Assembly (NCBI GenBank): GCA_030691435.1
Contig: JAUYEK010000220.1
Coordinates: 1 to 5,183 of the forward strand
Direction of reading: 5' to 3'
Source: Sulfuricella sp.
GTDB taxonomy: Bacteria; Pseudomonadota; Gammaproteobacteria; Burkholderiales; Sulfuricellaceae
Length of the DNA: 5,183 nucleotides
A program made the position numbers and the translations under genes. The notes beneath the pieces are model-generated. The model searched no databases and was not told the DNA's origin. It saw nothing but the letters and a program-made list of their open reading frames with translations. Below, piece after piece: positions 1-5,183 of this stretch. Numbering within the stretch: position 1 is the stretch's first letter; each line of letters opens with the position of its first letter.

Positions 1-36
1 GGTGTTTTGGCTCTATTGGATAATCTGGGATAAATT
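1..36 (+). repeat. 36-bp dispersed repeat, copy 1 (upstream of argC)
   Basis: This segment matches the reverse complement of 3914-3949 at 33 of 36 positions; the mismatches are at repeat positions 13, 16 and 30. It may extend left beyond the window. It lies just ahead of argC in the same orientation that copy 2 has to anmK. It contains a promoter-like arrangement, TTGGCT (7-12), a 16-bp gap, then GATAAA (29-34), which would give a short leader before the argC start at 59. The promoter reading is weak inference. The repeat itself is read directly from the sequence; its family is not recognised. Confidence 0.75.
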
Positions 37-58
37 CAACATTGGGATATTGATCAAC

Positions 59-1087
59 ATGGTAAAAGTCGGAATCGTTGGCGGCACGGGATATACCGGG
101 GTGGAATTGCTGCGCCTGCTTGCGCAGCATCCGGAGGTCGAGTTGGTGGCCATTACCTCGCGCAAGGAAGCGGGGATGGCGGTGAGCGACATGTTTCCCA
201 ATCTGCGCGGCAGGGTGGGGCTGAAATTTGTCGACCCGGCCGATGCGCCGCTGAAATCCTGCAATGTGGTGTTTTTTGCGACGCCTAACGGCATCGCCAT
301 GCAGGAAACGCGCGAATTGCTCGACGCCGGCGTGCGCGTCATCGATCTGGCGGCGGATTTCCGCATCAAGGATGTGGCGTTGTGGGAAAAGTGGTACGGC
401 ATGCCACATGCCTGCCCCGAGTTGATCGCCGAGGCGGTGTACGGCCTGCCTGAACTCAACCGCGAGCAAATCAAAAAGGCGCGTTTGATCGCCAATCCCG
501 GTTGTTATCCGACGGCGGCGCAGTTGGGCTTTCTCCCCCTGATCGAGGCGGGCGTGGCCGATCTCGGTCATCTGGTGGCTGATTGCAAGTCGGGGGTGTC
601 CGGCGCGGGTCGCAAGGCTGAGGTGGCCGCCCTGTTCAGCGAGGCCGCCGACAACTTCAAGGCTTATGCCGTGGCGGGGCATCGCCATCTGCCGGAGATT
701 CGCCAAGGGCTTACGCTCGTGGCGGGCAAGCCGGTGCAACTGACTTTCGTGCCCCATCTGACGCCGCTGATCCGCGGTATCCACGCCACCCTGTATGTGC
801 GCCTGACCGCTGAAGTGGATTTGCAGGCGCTCTACGAGAAGCGCTATGCCAATGAATATTTCGTCGATGTGCTTCCCGCCGGGGCGCATCCGGAGACACG
901 CTCGGTGCGCGGCGGCAACTTCTGCCGCATTGCCGTGCATCGGCCGCAGGGCGGTGATGTCGCCGTGGTGCTGTCCGTCATCGACAACCTGACCAAAGGC
1001 GCGGCCGGACAGGCAGTGCAAAATATGAACCTGCTGTTTGATTTGCCGGAAAACAGGGGCCTGGAGCAGATTCCGCTGCTGCCATGA
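59..1087 (+). CDS. argC: N-acetyl-gamma-glutamyl-phosphate reductase (ArgC)
   Basis: ArgC is the cytoplasmic enzyme that reduces N-acetyl-glutamyl-5-phosphate to N-acetylglutamate semialdehyde with NADPH, the third step of arginine biosynthesis. The 342-residue product has the long-form ArgC layout. The N-terminal NADP-binding Rossmann segment carries the glycine-rich GGTGYTG motif at residues 8-14. NPGCYPTA places the catalytic cysteine at Cys149. Further family motifs are KSGVSGAGR (177-185), the histidine motif GHRHLPEI (207-214) and [10 protein letters not shown] (231-240). The ATG at 59 is chosen although the frame is open back to position 2, because [14 protein letters not shown] is the usual ArgC N terminus and the upstream residues are not family-like. 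No strong Shine-Dalgarno precedes it. The stop overlaps the next gene's start by 4 bases (ATGA), implying translational coupling. In related genomes this gene usually follows rplM-rpsI, which would lie outside the window (remembered context, not seen). Confidence 0.97.
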   Translation: MVKVGIVGGTGYTGVELLRLLAQHPEVELVAITSRKEAGMAVSDMFPNLRGRVGLKFVDPADAPLKSCNVVFFATPNGIAMQETRELLDAGVRVIDLAADFRIKDVALWEKWYGMPHACPELIAEAVYGLPELNREQIKKARLIANPGCYPTAAQLGFLPLIEAGVADLGHLVADCKSGVSGAGRKAEVAALFSEAADNFKAYAVAGHRHLPEIRQGLTLVAGKPVQLTFVPHLTPLIRGIHATLYVRLTAEVDLQALYEKRYANEYFVDVLPAGAHPETRSVRGGNFCRIAVHRPQGGDVAVVLSVIDNLTKGAAGQAVQNMNLLFDLPENRGLEQIPLLP

Positions 1088-1827
1088 GGCTGGATCGCAG
1101 GCTGAAACACCGTTTCGGTATTGCTGCCGCCCCTTTGGCGGTGCGTCGGCATGTGGCCTGGTATTGGCGCTTGCCGCTGGTGGTGATTCTGCTGGCCGGC
1201 GGAATAGCGTTGTCCTGGCTGTTTTACGATACCGGGTCGCGCTTTGCGGGCCTGGATCGCGGTGCGACAGCGGACGAGTTGCAGCGTTTGCGCGAGAAGC
1301 TTGGATCGCTGGAGCAGGAAAACGTCAGCCTCCGTTCAGATGGGGCGCAAAGCGAACGCAAGATGCAGATCGAGCAGGAAACGCAGAATGATCTTGCCAA
1401 AACCGTCAAGACGTTGCAGGATGAGAATGCTCAATTGAAGGAGGATTTGACCTTCTTCCGCAAGCAGATGTCCTCCGACAAGAGCGACGGCGATCTCAGT
1501 ATCTACCGGTTCAAGGTCGAAAACACCATGCCGGGCGAGTACCGCTATAGGTTGTTGCTGTTGCAGGGCGGGCAAAGGGAGCGCGAATTTCAGGGTAAAG
1601 TGCAGTTTCTGGTCAGTTTTACCCAGGGTGGGGAAAAGCTGGTAATGACGCTCCCTTCCGCGAAGGAAGCGGATGCGCGGGCCTATAATTTGAACTTCAA
1701 GTATTACCAGCGTCTGGAGGGGGTCTTTCATGCCGAACCCAATGCGCAGGTGAAGAAAGTCCAGATACGCGTGTTCGAAAACGGTGCTGTTCAGCCGAAG
1801 CTGATGCAAACCGTCAATTTGTCATGA
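1084..1827 (+). CDS. Membrane-anchored coiled-coil protein, DUF6776-like
   Basis: This 247-residue protein has no established function. The first 28 residues are strongly basic (RRLKHR, RRH) and probably cytoplasmic. Residues about 29-47 are one hydrophobic transmembrane segment. Residues about 62-129 are rich in Glu, Gln, Leu and Lys with heptad-like spacing, a likely coiled coil. Residues about 137-247 look beta-rich ([35 protein letters not shown]) and would form a periplasmic domain. By the positive-inside rule the coiled coil and C-terminal domain face the periplasm. The layout and position between argC and a bactofilin gene match what I remember as DUF6776; a profile search would settle this. 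It starts within the argC stop codon (ATGA) and ends a few bases before bactofilin, so all three genes are probably co-translated. Inference: a membrane partner or anchor for the bactofilin polymer. Confidence 0.85.
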   Translation: MRLDRRLKHRFGIAAAPLAVRRHVAWYWRLPLVVILLAGGIALSWLFYDTGSRFAGLDRGATADELQRLREKLGSLEQENVSLRSDGAQSERKMQIEQETQNDLAKTVKTLQDENAQLKEDLTFFRKQMSSDKSDGDLSIYRFKVENTMPGEYRYRLLLLQGGQREREFQGKVQFLVSFTQGGEKLVMTLPSAKEADARAYNLNFKYYQRLEGVFHAEPNAQVKKVQIRVFENGAVQPKLMQTVNLS

Positions 1828-1830
1828 GGA
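1826..1830 (+). promoter_or_regulatory. Shine-Dalgarno GAGGA deciding the bactofilin start
   Basis: GAGGA overlaps the TGA stop of the preceding gene. Two in-frame ATGs follow, at 1834 and 1837. The gap is 3 bases to the first and 6 to the second, so the second is better placed for initiation. Overlap with the upstream stop suggests ribosomes reinitiate here. Confidence 0.6.
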
Positions 1831-1836
1831 TTAATG

Positions 1837-2247
1837 ATGTTTTTCGGAAATAGCAAAAAAAGCAAGCCGCAAAACCGGATAGACTCTTTGATCGGTTCGG
1901 ACACGAAAATCGAGGGCAACATCGTCTTCAGTGGCGGTTTGCGGGTGGATGGCTGCGTCAAGGGAAACATCAGCGAGGCAAGCGATCAGCCCAGCACCCT
2001 GGTGTTGAGCGAACAGGCCCGGATCGAGGGGGTGATCCGCGTATCGCACGTGGTGATCAATGGCTCCGTACTGGGTCCGGTGCAGGCACATGAATATGTG
2101 GAACTGCAATCGAAATCCCGTGTCACAGGTGACGTGTTCTACAAAACCCTGGAGATGCACGTCGGAGCGATTGTGGAAGGAAAATTGGTGCATCGGGAAG
2201 GCGCCGCCGAGCAACCGGTGGAAGTTCAGCCAGTTCCGAGTAATTGA
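1837..2247 (+). CDS. Bactofilin family cytoskeletal protein
   Basis: Bactofilins are small proteins that polymerise without nucleotide into membrane-associated filaments, acting as scaffolds for cell-wall enzymes and other localised machinery. The 136-residue product (137 if translation starts at the ATG at 1834) has the family layout. A short N-terminal tail, MFFGNSKKSKPQ, combines two Phe with basic residues, as expected of a membrane-targeting peptide. The RIDSLIG lead-in follows, then a central domain of repeated beta-strand units typical of the right-handed beta-helix: TKIEGNIVFSGGLRVDG, CVKGNIS, ARIEGVIRVS, HVVINGSVLGPV, SRVTGDVFYKTLEM, AIVEGKLV. The C-terminal tail, rich in Pro, Val and Glu, looks disordered. 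The gene directly follows the DUF6776-like membrane protein and probably shares its mRNA. Its TGA stop lies within the -35 hexamer of the erpA promoter. Family assignment is firm; cellular role in this organism is unknown. Confidence 0.95.
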   Translation: MFFGNSKKSKPQNRIDSLIGSDTKIEGNIVFSGGLRVDGCVKGNISEASDQPSTLVLSEQARIEGVIRVSHVVINGSVLGPVQAHEYVELQSKSRVTGDVFYKTLEMHVGAIVEGKLVHREGAAEQPVEVQPVPSN

Positions 2248-2264
2248 CTAAATAACTCAACTAT
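2240..2264 (+). promoter_or_regulatory. Candidate type 1 IscR operator at erpA
   Basis: The 25 bases fit the type 1 IscR consensus as I remember it (ATASYYGACT, RWWWY, AGTCRRSTAT) at 21 of 25 positions. The left half is GTAATTGACT and the right half ACTCAACTAT, with an A/T-rich centre. The mismatches are at sites 1, 4, 15 and 17. The site covers the -35 hexamer and most of the spacer of the erpA promoter, so bound [2Fe-2S]-IscR would be expected to repress. In E. coli erpA is a known type 1 IscR target, which supports the reading. IscR itself is not in the window. Confidence 0.65.
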
Positions 2265-2272
2265 AGGATAAT
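2244..2272 (+). promoter_or_regulatory. Sigma-70 promoter of erpA
   Basis: TTGACT at 2244-2249 (-35), a 17-bp spacer, and GATAAT at 2267-2272 (-10) each differ from the consensus hexamer at one position. Transcription would begin near 2279, giving a leader of about 25 bases with AAGGAG at 2291-2296. The -35 hexamer contains the bactofilin TGA stop codon, so erpA has a promoter separate from the argC-bactofilin unit. Confidence 0.75.
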
Positions 2273-2303
2273 TAGCTGTAGCAGTTTTTTAAGGAGATAC
2301 AGA

Positions 2304-2654
2304 ATGAATGCAGTGACTGAAATGCCCAGCCCGCTGAACTTTACCGACAGCGCGGCAGCCAAGGTGAAGCAGTTGATCGAGGAGGAAGGCATTCCGGGCC
2401 TGAAGCTGCGCGTGTTCGTCAGCGGCGGCGGTTGCTCCGGCTTCCAGTATGGTTTTACCTTCGATGAGACGACCAACGAGGATGACACCACGGTGGAGAA
2501 GAATGGCGTTGCTCTCTTGATCGACCCGATGAGCTTCCAGTATCTGGCTGGCTCCGAGATCGATTATCAGGAAGGGTTGCAGGGTTCACAGTTTGTGATC
2601 AAGAACCCGAACGCTACCACCACCTGCGGTTGCGGTTCGTCTTTTTCAGCGTAA
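2304..2654 (+). CDS. erpA: Iron-sulfur cluster insertion protein ErpA
   Basis: ErpA is an A-type carrier that receives Fe-S clusters from the assembly machinery and passes them to apo-proteins in the cytoplasm; in E. coli these include the isoprenoid enzymes IspG and IspH. The 116-residue product is the usual length. It has the HesB/IscA fold signature with all three cluster-binding cysteines: Cys44 in [10 protein letters not shown], and Cys108 and Cys110 in the terminal CGCGSSF. The N-terminal lead-in, [19 protein letters not shown], and the [22 protein letters not shown] block are closer to ErpA than to IscA or SufA. The start is well supported: AAGGAG lies 7 bases before the ATG. A dedicated promoter with an IscR-like operator precedes the gene, pointing to control by Fe-S demand. 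A terminator about 130 bases downstream ends the unit. Confidence 0.97.
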   Translation: MNAVTEMPSPLNFTDSAAAKVKQLIEEEGIPGLKLRVFVSGGGCSGFQYGFTFDETTNEDDTTVEKNGVALLIDPMSFQYLAGSEIDYQEGLQGSQFVIKNPNATTTCGCGSSFSA

Positions 2655-2690
2655 ACCGTTCGATCAAAACAAGCGCCCTTCACGTTTGCC

Positions 2691-2780
2691 CCCTCTCCCG
2701 GCACCCGCAAGGAGTGTCCCCGCCGAGAGCGGCAGCAAAGCTGCTCGCTCTGGCGAGACGGGAGAGGGTTGGGGAGAGGG
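2691..2780. repeat. Nested inverted-repeat element (CCCTCTCCC type)
   Basis: An outer perfect 10-bp stem pairs CCCTCTCCCG (2691-2700) with CGGGAGAGGG (2759-2768). A second GGGGAGAGGG follows at 2771-2780 and could compete for the same left arm. Inside is a bulged hairpin between 2721-2736 and 2740-2755 (CGCC, AGAGC and GCAGC blocks on the left arm) around an AAA loop. This resembles the short intergenic palindromes with CCCTCTCCC ends that are widespread in beta- and gammaproteobacteria. It has no credible ORF. It would fold in the 3' untranslated region of erpA mRNA and may protect it from exonucleases (inference). Confidence 0.7.
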
Positions 2781-2786
2781 ATAAAA

Positions 2787-2816
2787 CAAAAGGGGCTTAC
2801 GCCCCTTTTGCTTTTT
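2787..2816. terminator. Bidirectional intrinsic terminator between erpA and anmK
   Basis: A perfect 10-bp stem, CAAAAGGGGC (2787-2796) with GCCCCTTTTG (2801-2810), closes a 4-base TTAC loop. On the plus strand it is followed by CTTTTTC (T run 2812-2816). On the minus strand the stem is followed by TTTTAT. It sits between converging genes and lies about 5 bases after the anmK stop on that strand, so it can terminate transcription from both sides. Confidence 0.9.
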
Positions 2817-3913
2817 CAGGCCCGGTAGATCGCGCCGAGGATGCGCCCCCCCTTCGCTCCCGTCACTTCCGGCAGGTTGCCGGGTTTTCCGTTAAGTGTT
2901 TGCCTGGCAAGCCAGGCAAAGGCAAATGCCTCCACCCAATCTGCGTTCACGCCTAAGTCATCGGTTGGCGCGATGGTTCTGTTGGGCAGGGATAGTTTCA
3001 GTCTGCGCACCAGTGTCCCGTTATGGGCACCGCCACCGCACAGATAGATCTCATTAGCCTCCCCGCAATGATCCAGGATAGCAGCAGCAATCCCTTTCGC
3101 CGTCAGCTCTAGCAGGGTAGCCTGAACATCGGCCGGGGCAAAATCGGGTGACAGGAAATGTTCCAGCCAAGGCAGATTGAACAGATCGCGACCGGTGCTT
3201 TTGGGTGGGGGCGCGGCAAAGAATGGTTCGGTGAGGAGTCGCCGCAGCAATTCCGGGATAGGCTGGCCGCTTGCCGCCCATGCGCCATCTTTGTCATAGG
3301 GCTGGCCCAGGTGCAAGGTGGTCCAGGCATCCAGCAAGAGATTGCCGGGCCCGCAGTCGAAGCCGAGCACCCCGCCGTGGGGAGGCAGGCTGGTCAGGTT
3401 GCTGATGCCGCCAATGTTGACGATGACACGGTGGCGTTCTGGATGGCGGAACAATGCGGCATGAAAGGCCGGCACTAGCGGCGCACCCTGCCCGTCGGCA
3501 GCGATATCGCGGCTCCTGAAGTCGGCGACCACGGCGATGCCGGTCAGTTCGGCCAGCAACGCCGGATTGGCGAGCTGAATGGTGAATCCGAGGTCGGGGC
3601 GGTGGCGCACGGTCTGTCCGTGGCAGCCGATGGCCTTTACCTGCGCGGCCCGGATTTCCGCTTTCCCCAGCAATGCCTGGATTGCCGCTGCATAGCGGCG
3701 CGACAGTTCGTTTGCCGCCAGAGCCGCACGCTCGAGTTCGTTCGCTCCAGCGCTGTTCAGCGCGAGCAGTTCGACACGCAGTGCTTCGTCAAAAGGGATG
3801 AACTGGCTGTGCAGCAGTTTGCAGGTATCGTTTTCGAAAGCAGCCAGAACCGCATCAATACCGTCGAGGCTGGTGCCGGACATTAGTCCGACATAGTATT
3901 CAGGATGACCCAA
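2816..3913 (-). CDS. anmK: Anhydro-N-acetylmuramic acid kinase (AnmK)
   Basis: AnmK hydrolyses and phosphorylates 1,6-anhydro-MurNAc, released during peptidoglycan turnover, to MurNAc-6-phosphate for re-use; it is cytoplasmic. The 365-residue product is close to the usual length of about 370. It has the family's ASKHA-type ATPase motifs: GLMSGTSLDGID (9-20), GCHGQTVRH (96-104), DFRSRDIAADGQGAPLVP (131-148), VNIGGISNLT (165-174), and FDCGPGNLLLD (185-195), where Asp186 matches the catalytic aspartate. CGGGAHN (292-298) and a terminal NADWVEAFAFAWLA block (323-336) complete it. The start is TTG at 3913: the in-frame TAA two codons upstream rules out extension, and the next ATG (residue 11) would cut the first motif. 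No clear Shine-Dalgarno precedes it, and the coding start directly abuts the 36-bp repeat. The upstream neighbour on this strand is an M23 peptidoglycan endopeptidase, which fits a wall-turnover theme. Confidence 0.95.
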   Translation of the reverse strand: MGHPEYYVGLMSGTSLDGIDAVLAAFENDTCKLLHSQFIPFDEALRVELLALNSAGANELERAALAANELSRRYAAAIQALLGKAEIRAAQVKAIGCHGQTVRHRPDLGFTIQLANPALLAELTGIAVVADFRSRDIAADGQGAPLVPAFHAALFRHPERHRVIVNIGGISNLTSLPPHGGVLGFDCGPGNLLLDAWTTLHLGQPYDKDGAWAASGQPIPELLRRLLTEPFFAAPPPKSTGRDLFNLPWLEHFLSPDFAPADVQATLLELTAKGIAAAILDHCGEANEIYLCGGGAHNGTLVRRLKLSLPNRTIAPTDDLGVNADWVEAFAFAWLARQTLNGKPGNLPEVTGAKGGRILGAIYRA

Positions 3914-3949
3914 AATTTAACCCAGATTATCCATTAAAGCCAAAACACC
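3914..3949 (-). repeat. 36-bp dispersed repeat, copy 2 (upstream of anmK)
   Basis: Read on the minus strand, this matches positions 1-36 at 33 of 36 bases and ends one base before the TTG start of anmK. The two copies have the same orientation relative to the genes they precede. The TTGGCT to GTTAAA spacing (16 bp) of a possible promoter is kept, but its -10 would fall too close to the anmK start to give a normal leader. The REP-like palindrome begins two bases beyond its outer end. Confidence 0.75.
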
Positions 3950-3951
3950 GC

Positions 3952-4014
3952 TGTGGGAGAGGCGCCCTCGCCGCGATTTGCGTTCGCATTCGCGCCGAGG
4001 GCGGCGCTCCTACA
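3952..4014. repeat. REP-like palindrome between anmK and the M23 peptidase gene
   Basis: Two 25-base arms, 3952-3976 (starting TGTGGGAGAGGCGCC) and 3990-4014 (ending GGCGGCGCTCCTACA), pair at 21 of 25 positions around a 13-base spacer. The TGTRGGAG ends and GC-rich arms resemble REP/REPIN elements mobilised by RAYT transposases in proteobacteria (known class; membership is inference). It lies 30 bases past the M23 gene's stop, so it could fold at that transcript's 3' end as a stabiliser or leaky terminator. It lacks a proper T run. Confidence 0.75.
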
Positions 4015-4044
4015 TACACGAGCATTCCAATGGGCAATCTAAGC

Positions 4045-5183
4045 TTAATCGAGCGAAGCCAGATTGGTATTCCTCAGCAGATTCAAACGCATTGCCAGAT
4101 TCTCGGCTATCTTGTTGAAATCGGCCTTGTATTGGGCCGCGATGGGGAAGGCGGTCGGCATGGCAATGTTCAAGGGGTTGCGCTGTACGCCTGCGACGCG
4201 GAATTCGTAGTGGAGATGAGGGCCGGTCGCAAGGCCGGTCATTCCGACCTGGCCGACGATATCACCCTGATTGACCTTGCTGCCTCTGCGCAGGTTCTTG
4301 GAAAAGGAGGAGAGGTGGCCGTAAGCCGTGCTGTACTGGCCTTGATGTTGCAGTATGAGCAGGTTGCCATAACCGCCTTGTTTGCCGACAAAGGCAACGG
4401 TGCCGTCTGCAACCGCTTTCACACGAGTGCCGGTTGGAGCGCCATAGTCGACGCCTTTATGGGCGCGCCATTCTTTAAGCACCGGGTGGAAGCGGGCGTT
4501 GGTGAATCCTGAGGTTACCCGGGAAAATTCCAGCGGGGAGCGCAGGAATGCCTTGCGCAGGTTTTTACCCTCCGGCGTGTAGTAGCCGCCACGGCCTTCG
4601 CGATCCTGGAAATAAACCGCGCGATAGCTCTTGCCGCTGTTGATGAATTCCGCCGCAAGCACGCGACCGGTCTTGATCAGCTCGCCCTTGTTGTAAAATG
4701 ACTCGTAGACGACGGTGAATTTGTCGCCTTTTTGCAGGGCGCTGTGGAAATCGATGTCCGACGAAAAAATGTCGGCGATTTGCATGGCGATATTGTCTGG
4801 AATATTGGCGGCATCGGTTGCGCCGAACAATGAGCTTTTGATTACAGCCGATTTCATCATCAGGCGTGCCTCGAGCGGCACCGCGTCATCGCTGGCCTTG
4901 AATCCTGCGGCTTGTTTCTCTACCTTCAGCATGGATTCGCTGCTGCTGATGTACTGCAGGGCGAGGAGATTGCCTTCCGAATCGGTCTGGGCGCGGACTA
5001 TTTTTCCGGGAATCAGTTGACGCATGGATTTTGAATCTTTTGCGCTCTGCAGGAACCCGCTGATGTCCTCATCATTGACATTGAGGCGATCTAGAAGAGC
5101 TGACATCGTGTCGCCGCGCTGAATTCTTTCTTCGTGCCAGAAGTTGCCGGCGATGTCGGAAGGTGCGGCAGGGCTTGGGAGTT
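4045..5183 (-). CDS. M23 family peptidoglycan endopeptidase, MepM-like (5' end outside window)
   Basis: This is a zinc metallopeptidase expected to cleave peptide cross-links of peptidoglycan in the periplasm. The frame is open through the right edge: upstream of the internal ATG at 5106 another 25 codons read without a stop and include FWHEERIQRGDTMSALLDRL, a LysM/OapA-like start. The ATG at 5106 is therefore not the true start; the N terminus, probably with a signal anchor, is missing. Numbering from that ATG, residues about 1-60 belong to the LysM-like part, about 110-190 to a linker domain as in MepM (QKGDKFTVVYESF, YYTPEG), and about 196-315 to the LytM/M23 domain. All catalytic residues are present: zinc ligands His216 and Asp220 (HKGVD) and His299 (HLHYE), plus His264 (YGHL) and His297. 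The C-terminal tail of about 40 residues is polar and helical. Family is certain; the exact MepM orthology is likely but not proven. Confidence 0.93.
   Translation of the reverse strand, partial: LPSPAAPSDIAGNFWHEERIQRGDTMSALLDRLNVNDEDISGFLQSAKDSKSMRQLIPGKIVRAQTDSEGNLLALQYISSSESMLKVEKQAAGFKASDDAVPLEARLMMKSAVIKSSLFGATDAANIPDNIAMQIADIFSSDIDFHSALQKGDKFTVVYESFYNKGELIKTGRVLAAEFINSGKSYRAVYFQDREGRGGYYTPEGKNLRKAFLRSPLEFSRVTSGFTNARFHPVLKEWRAHKGVDYGAPTGTRVKAVADGTVAFVGKQGGYGNLLILQHQGQYSTAYGHLSSFSKNLRRGSKVNQGDIVGQVGMTGLATGPHLHYEFRVAGVQRNPLNIAMPTAFPIAAQYKADFNKIAENLAMRLNLLRNTNLASLD

Noticed and set aside
2..58. N-terminal extension of argC by 19 residues from a GTG at position 2
   Set aside because: The extra residues run through the 36-bp repeat and do not resemble ArgC; the ATG at 59 gives the normal family N terminus.
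13..495. Minus-strand 160-residue reading frame opposite argC
   Set aside because: It is a shadow of a GC-rich coding sequence; it shows no family resemblance and no start signal.
1038..1391. Plus-strand 117-residue frame overlapping the argC end and the next gene
   Set aside because: It is out of frame with two well-supported coupled genes and rich in Arg, Ala and Gly as expected of a shadow frame.
2630..2956. Plus-strand 108-residue reading frame across the erpA end, repeat and terminator
   Set aside because: It overlaps erpA, the palindromic repeat, the terminator and the anmK end, and its composition is not protein-like.
3952..4014. REP-like palindrome as a classical intrinsic terminator for the M23 gene
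   Set aside because: No uridine run follows the hairpin on the minus strand; only a short GTTTTGG stretch occurs further on.
4030..4512. Plus-strand 160-residue reading frame opposite the M23 gene
   Set aside because: It is antisense to the conserved catalytic domain of the peptidase and shows no recognisable motif or ribosome-binding site.
5104..5106. ATG at 5106 as the true start of the M23 peptidase
   Set aside because: The frame stays open to the window edge and the preceding codons complete the conserved RGDT LysM-like motif, so this Met is internal.

Overview
The window looks like a conserved chromosomal housekeeping block from a betaproteobacterium. The Nitrosomonadales/Gallionellales are my best guess, from remembered gene order (argC, DUF6776-type gene, bactofilin, erpA, facing anmK and an M23 peptidase) and moderately GC-rich coding sequence. 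That placement is inference; no marker gene fixes the taxon. No transposase, phage gene, tRNA, rRNA or CRISPR array is visible.

Layout. Positions 59-2654 carry four plus-strand genes: argC (arginine biosynthesis), a membrane-anchored coiled-coil protein that starts inside the argC stop (ATGA overlap), a bactofilin starting a few bases after it, and erpA (Fe-S cluster insertion). The first three look like one translationally coupled unit. erpA has its own near-consensus sigma-70 promoter, starting at the bactofilin stop codon, and this promoter is overlaid by a 25-bp sequence that closely fits the type 1 IscR operator. ErpA synthesis is therefore probably tied to cellular Fe-S status. Positions 2655-2815 hold a nested inverted-repeat element and then a perfect 10-bp terminator hairpin that serves the two converging transcription units. 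Positions 2816-5183 are on the minus strand: anmK (anhydro-MurNAc kinase, peptidoglycan recycling) and a 5'-truncated MepM-like M23 peptidoglycan endopeptidase that runs off the right edge.

Repeats. A 36-bp sequence lies directly upstream of argC (positions 1-36) and recurs, inverted and with 33/36 identity, directly upstream of anmK (3914-3949). Next to the second copy is a large REP-like palindrome (3952-4014). These are the main structures that the genes do not explain.

Together: bactofilin, its coupled membrane partner, AnmK and the M23 peptidase form a small cell-envelope neighbourhood, interleaved with argC and erpA. I see no clearly new multi-gene system. The best candidates for follow-up are the IscR-type operator at erpA, the membrane protein/bactofilin pair, and the duplicated upstream repeat.
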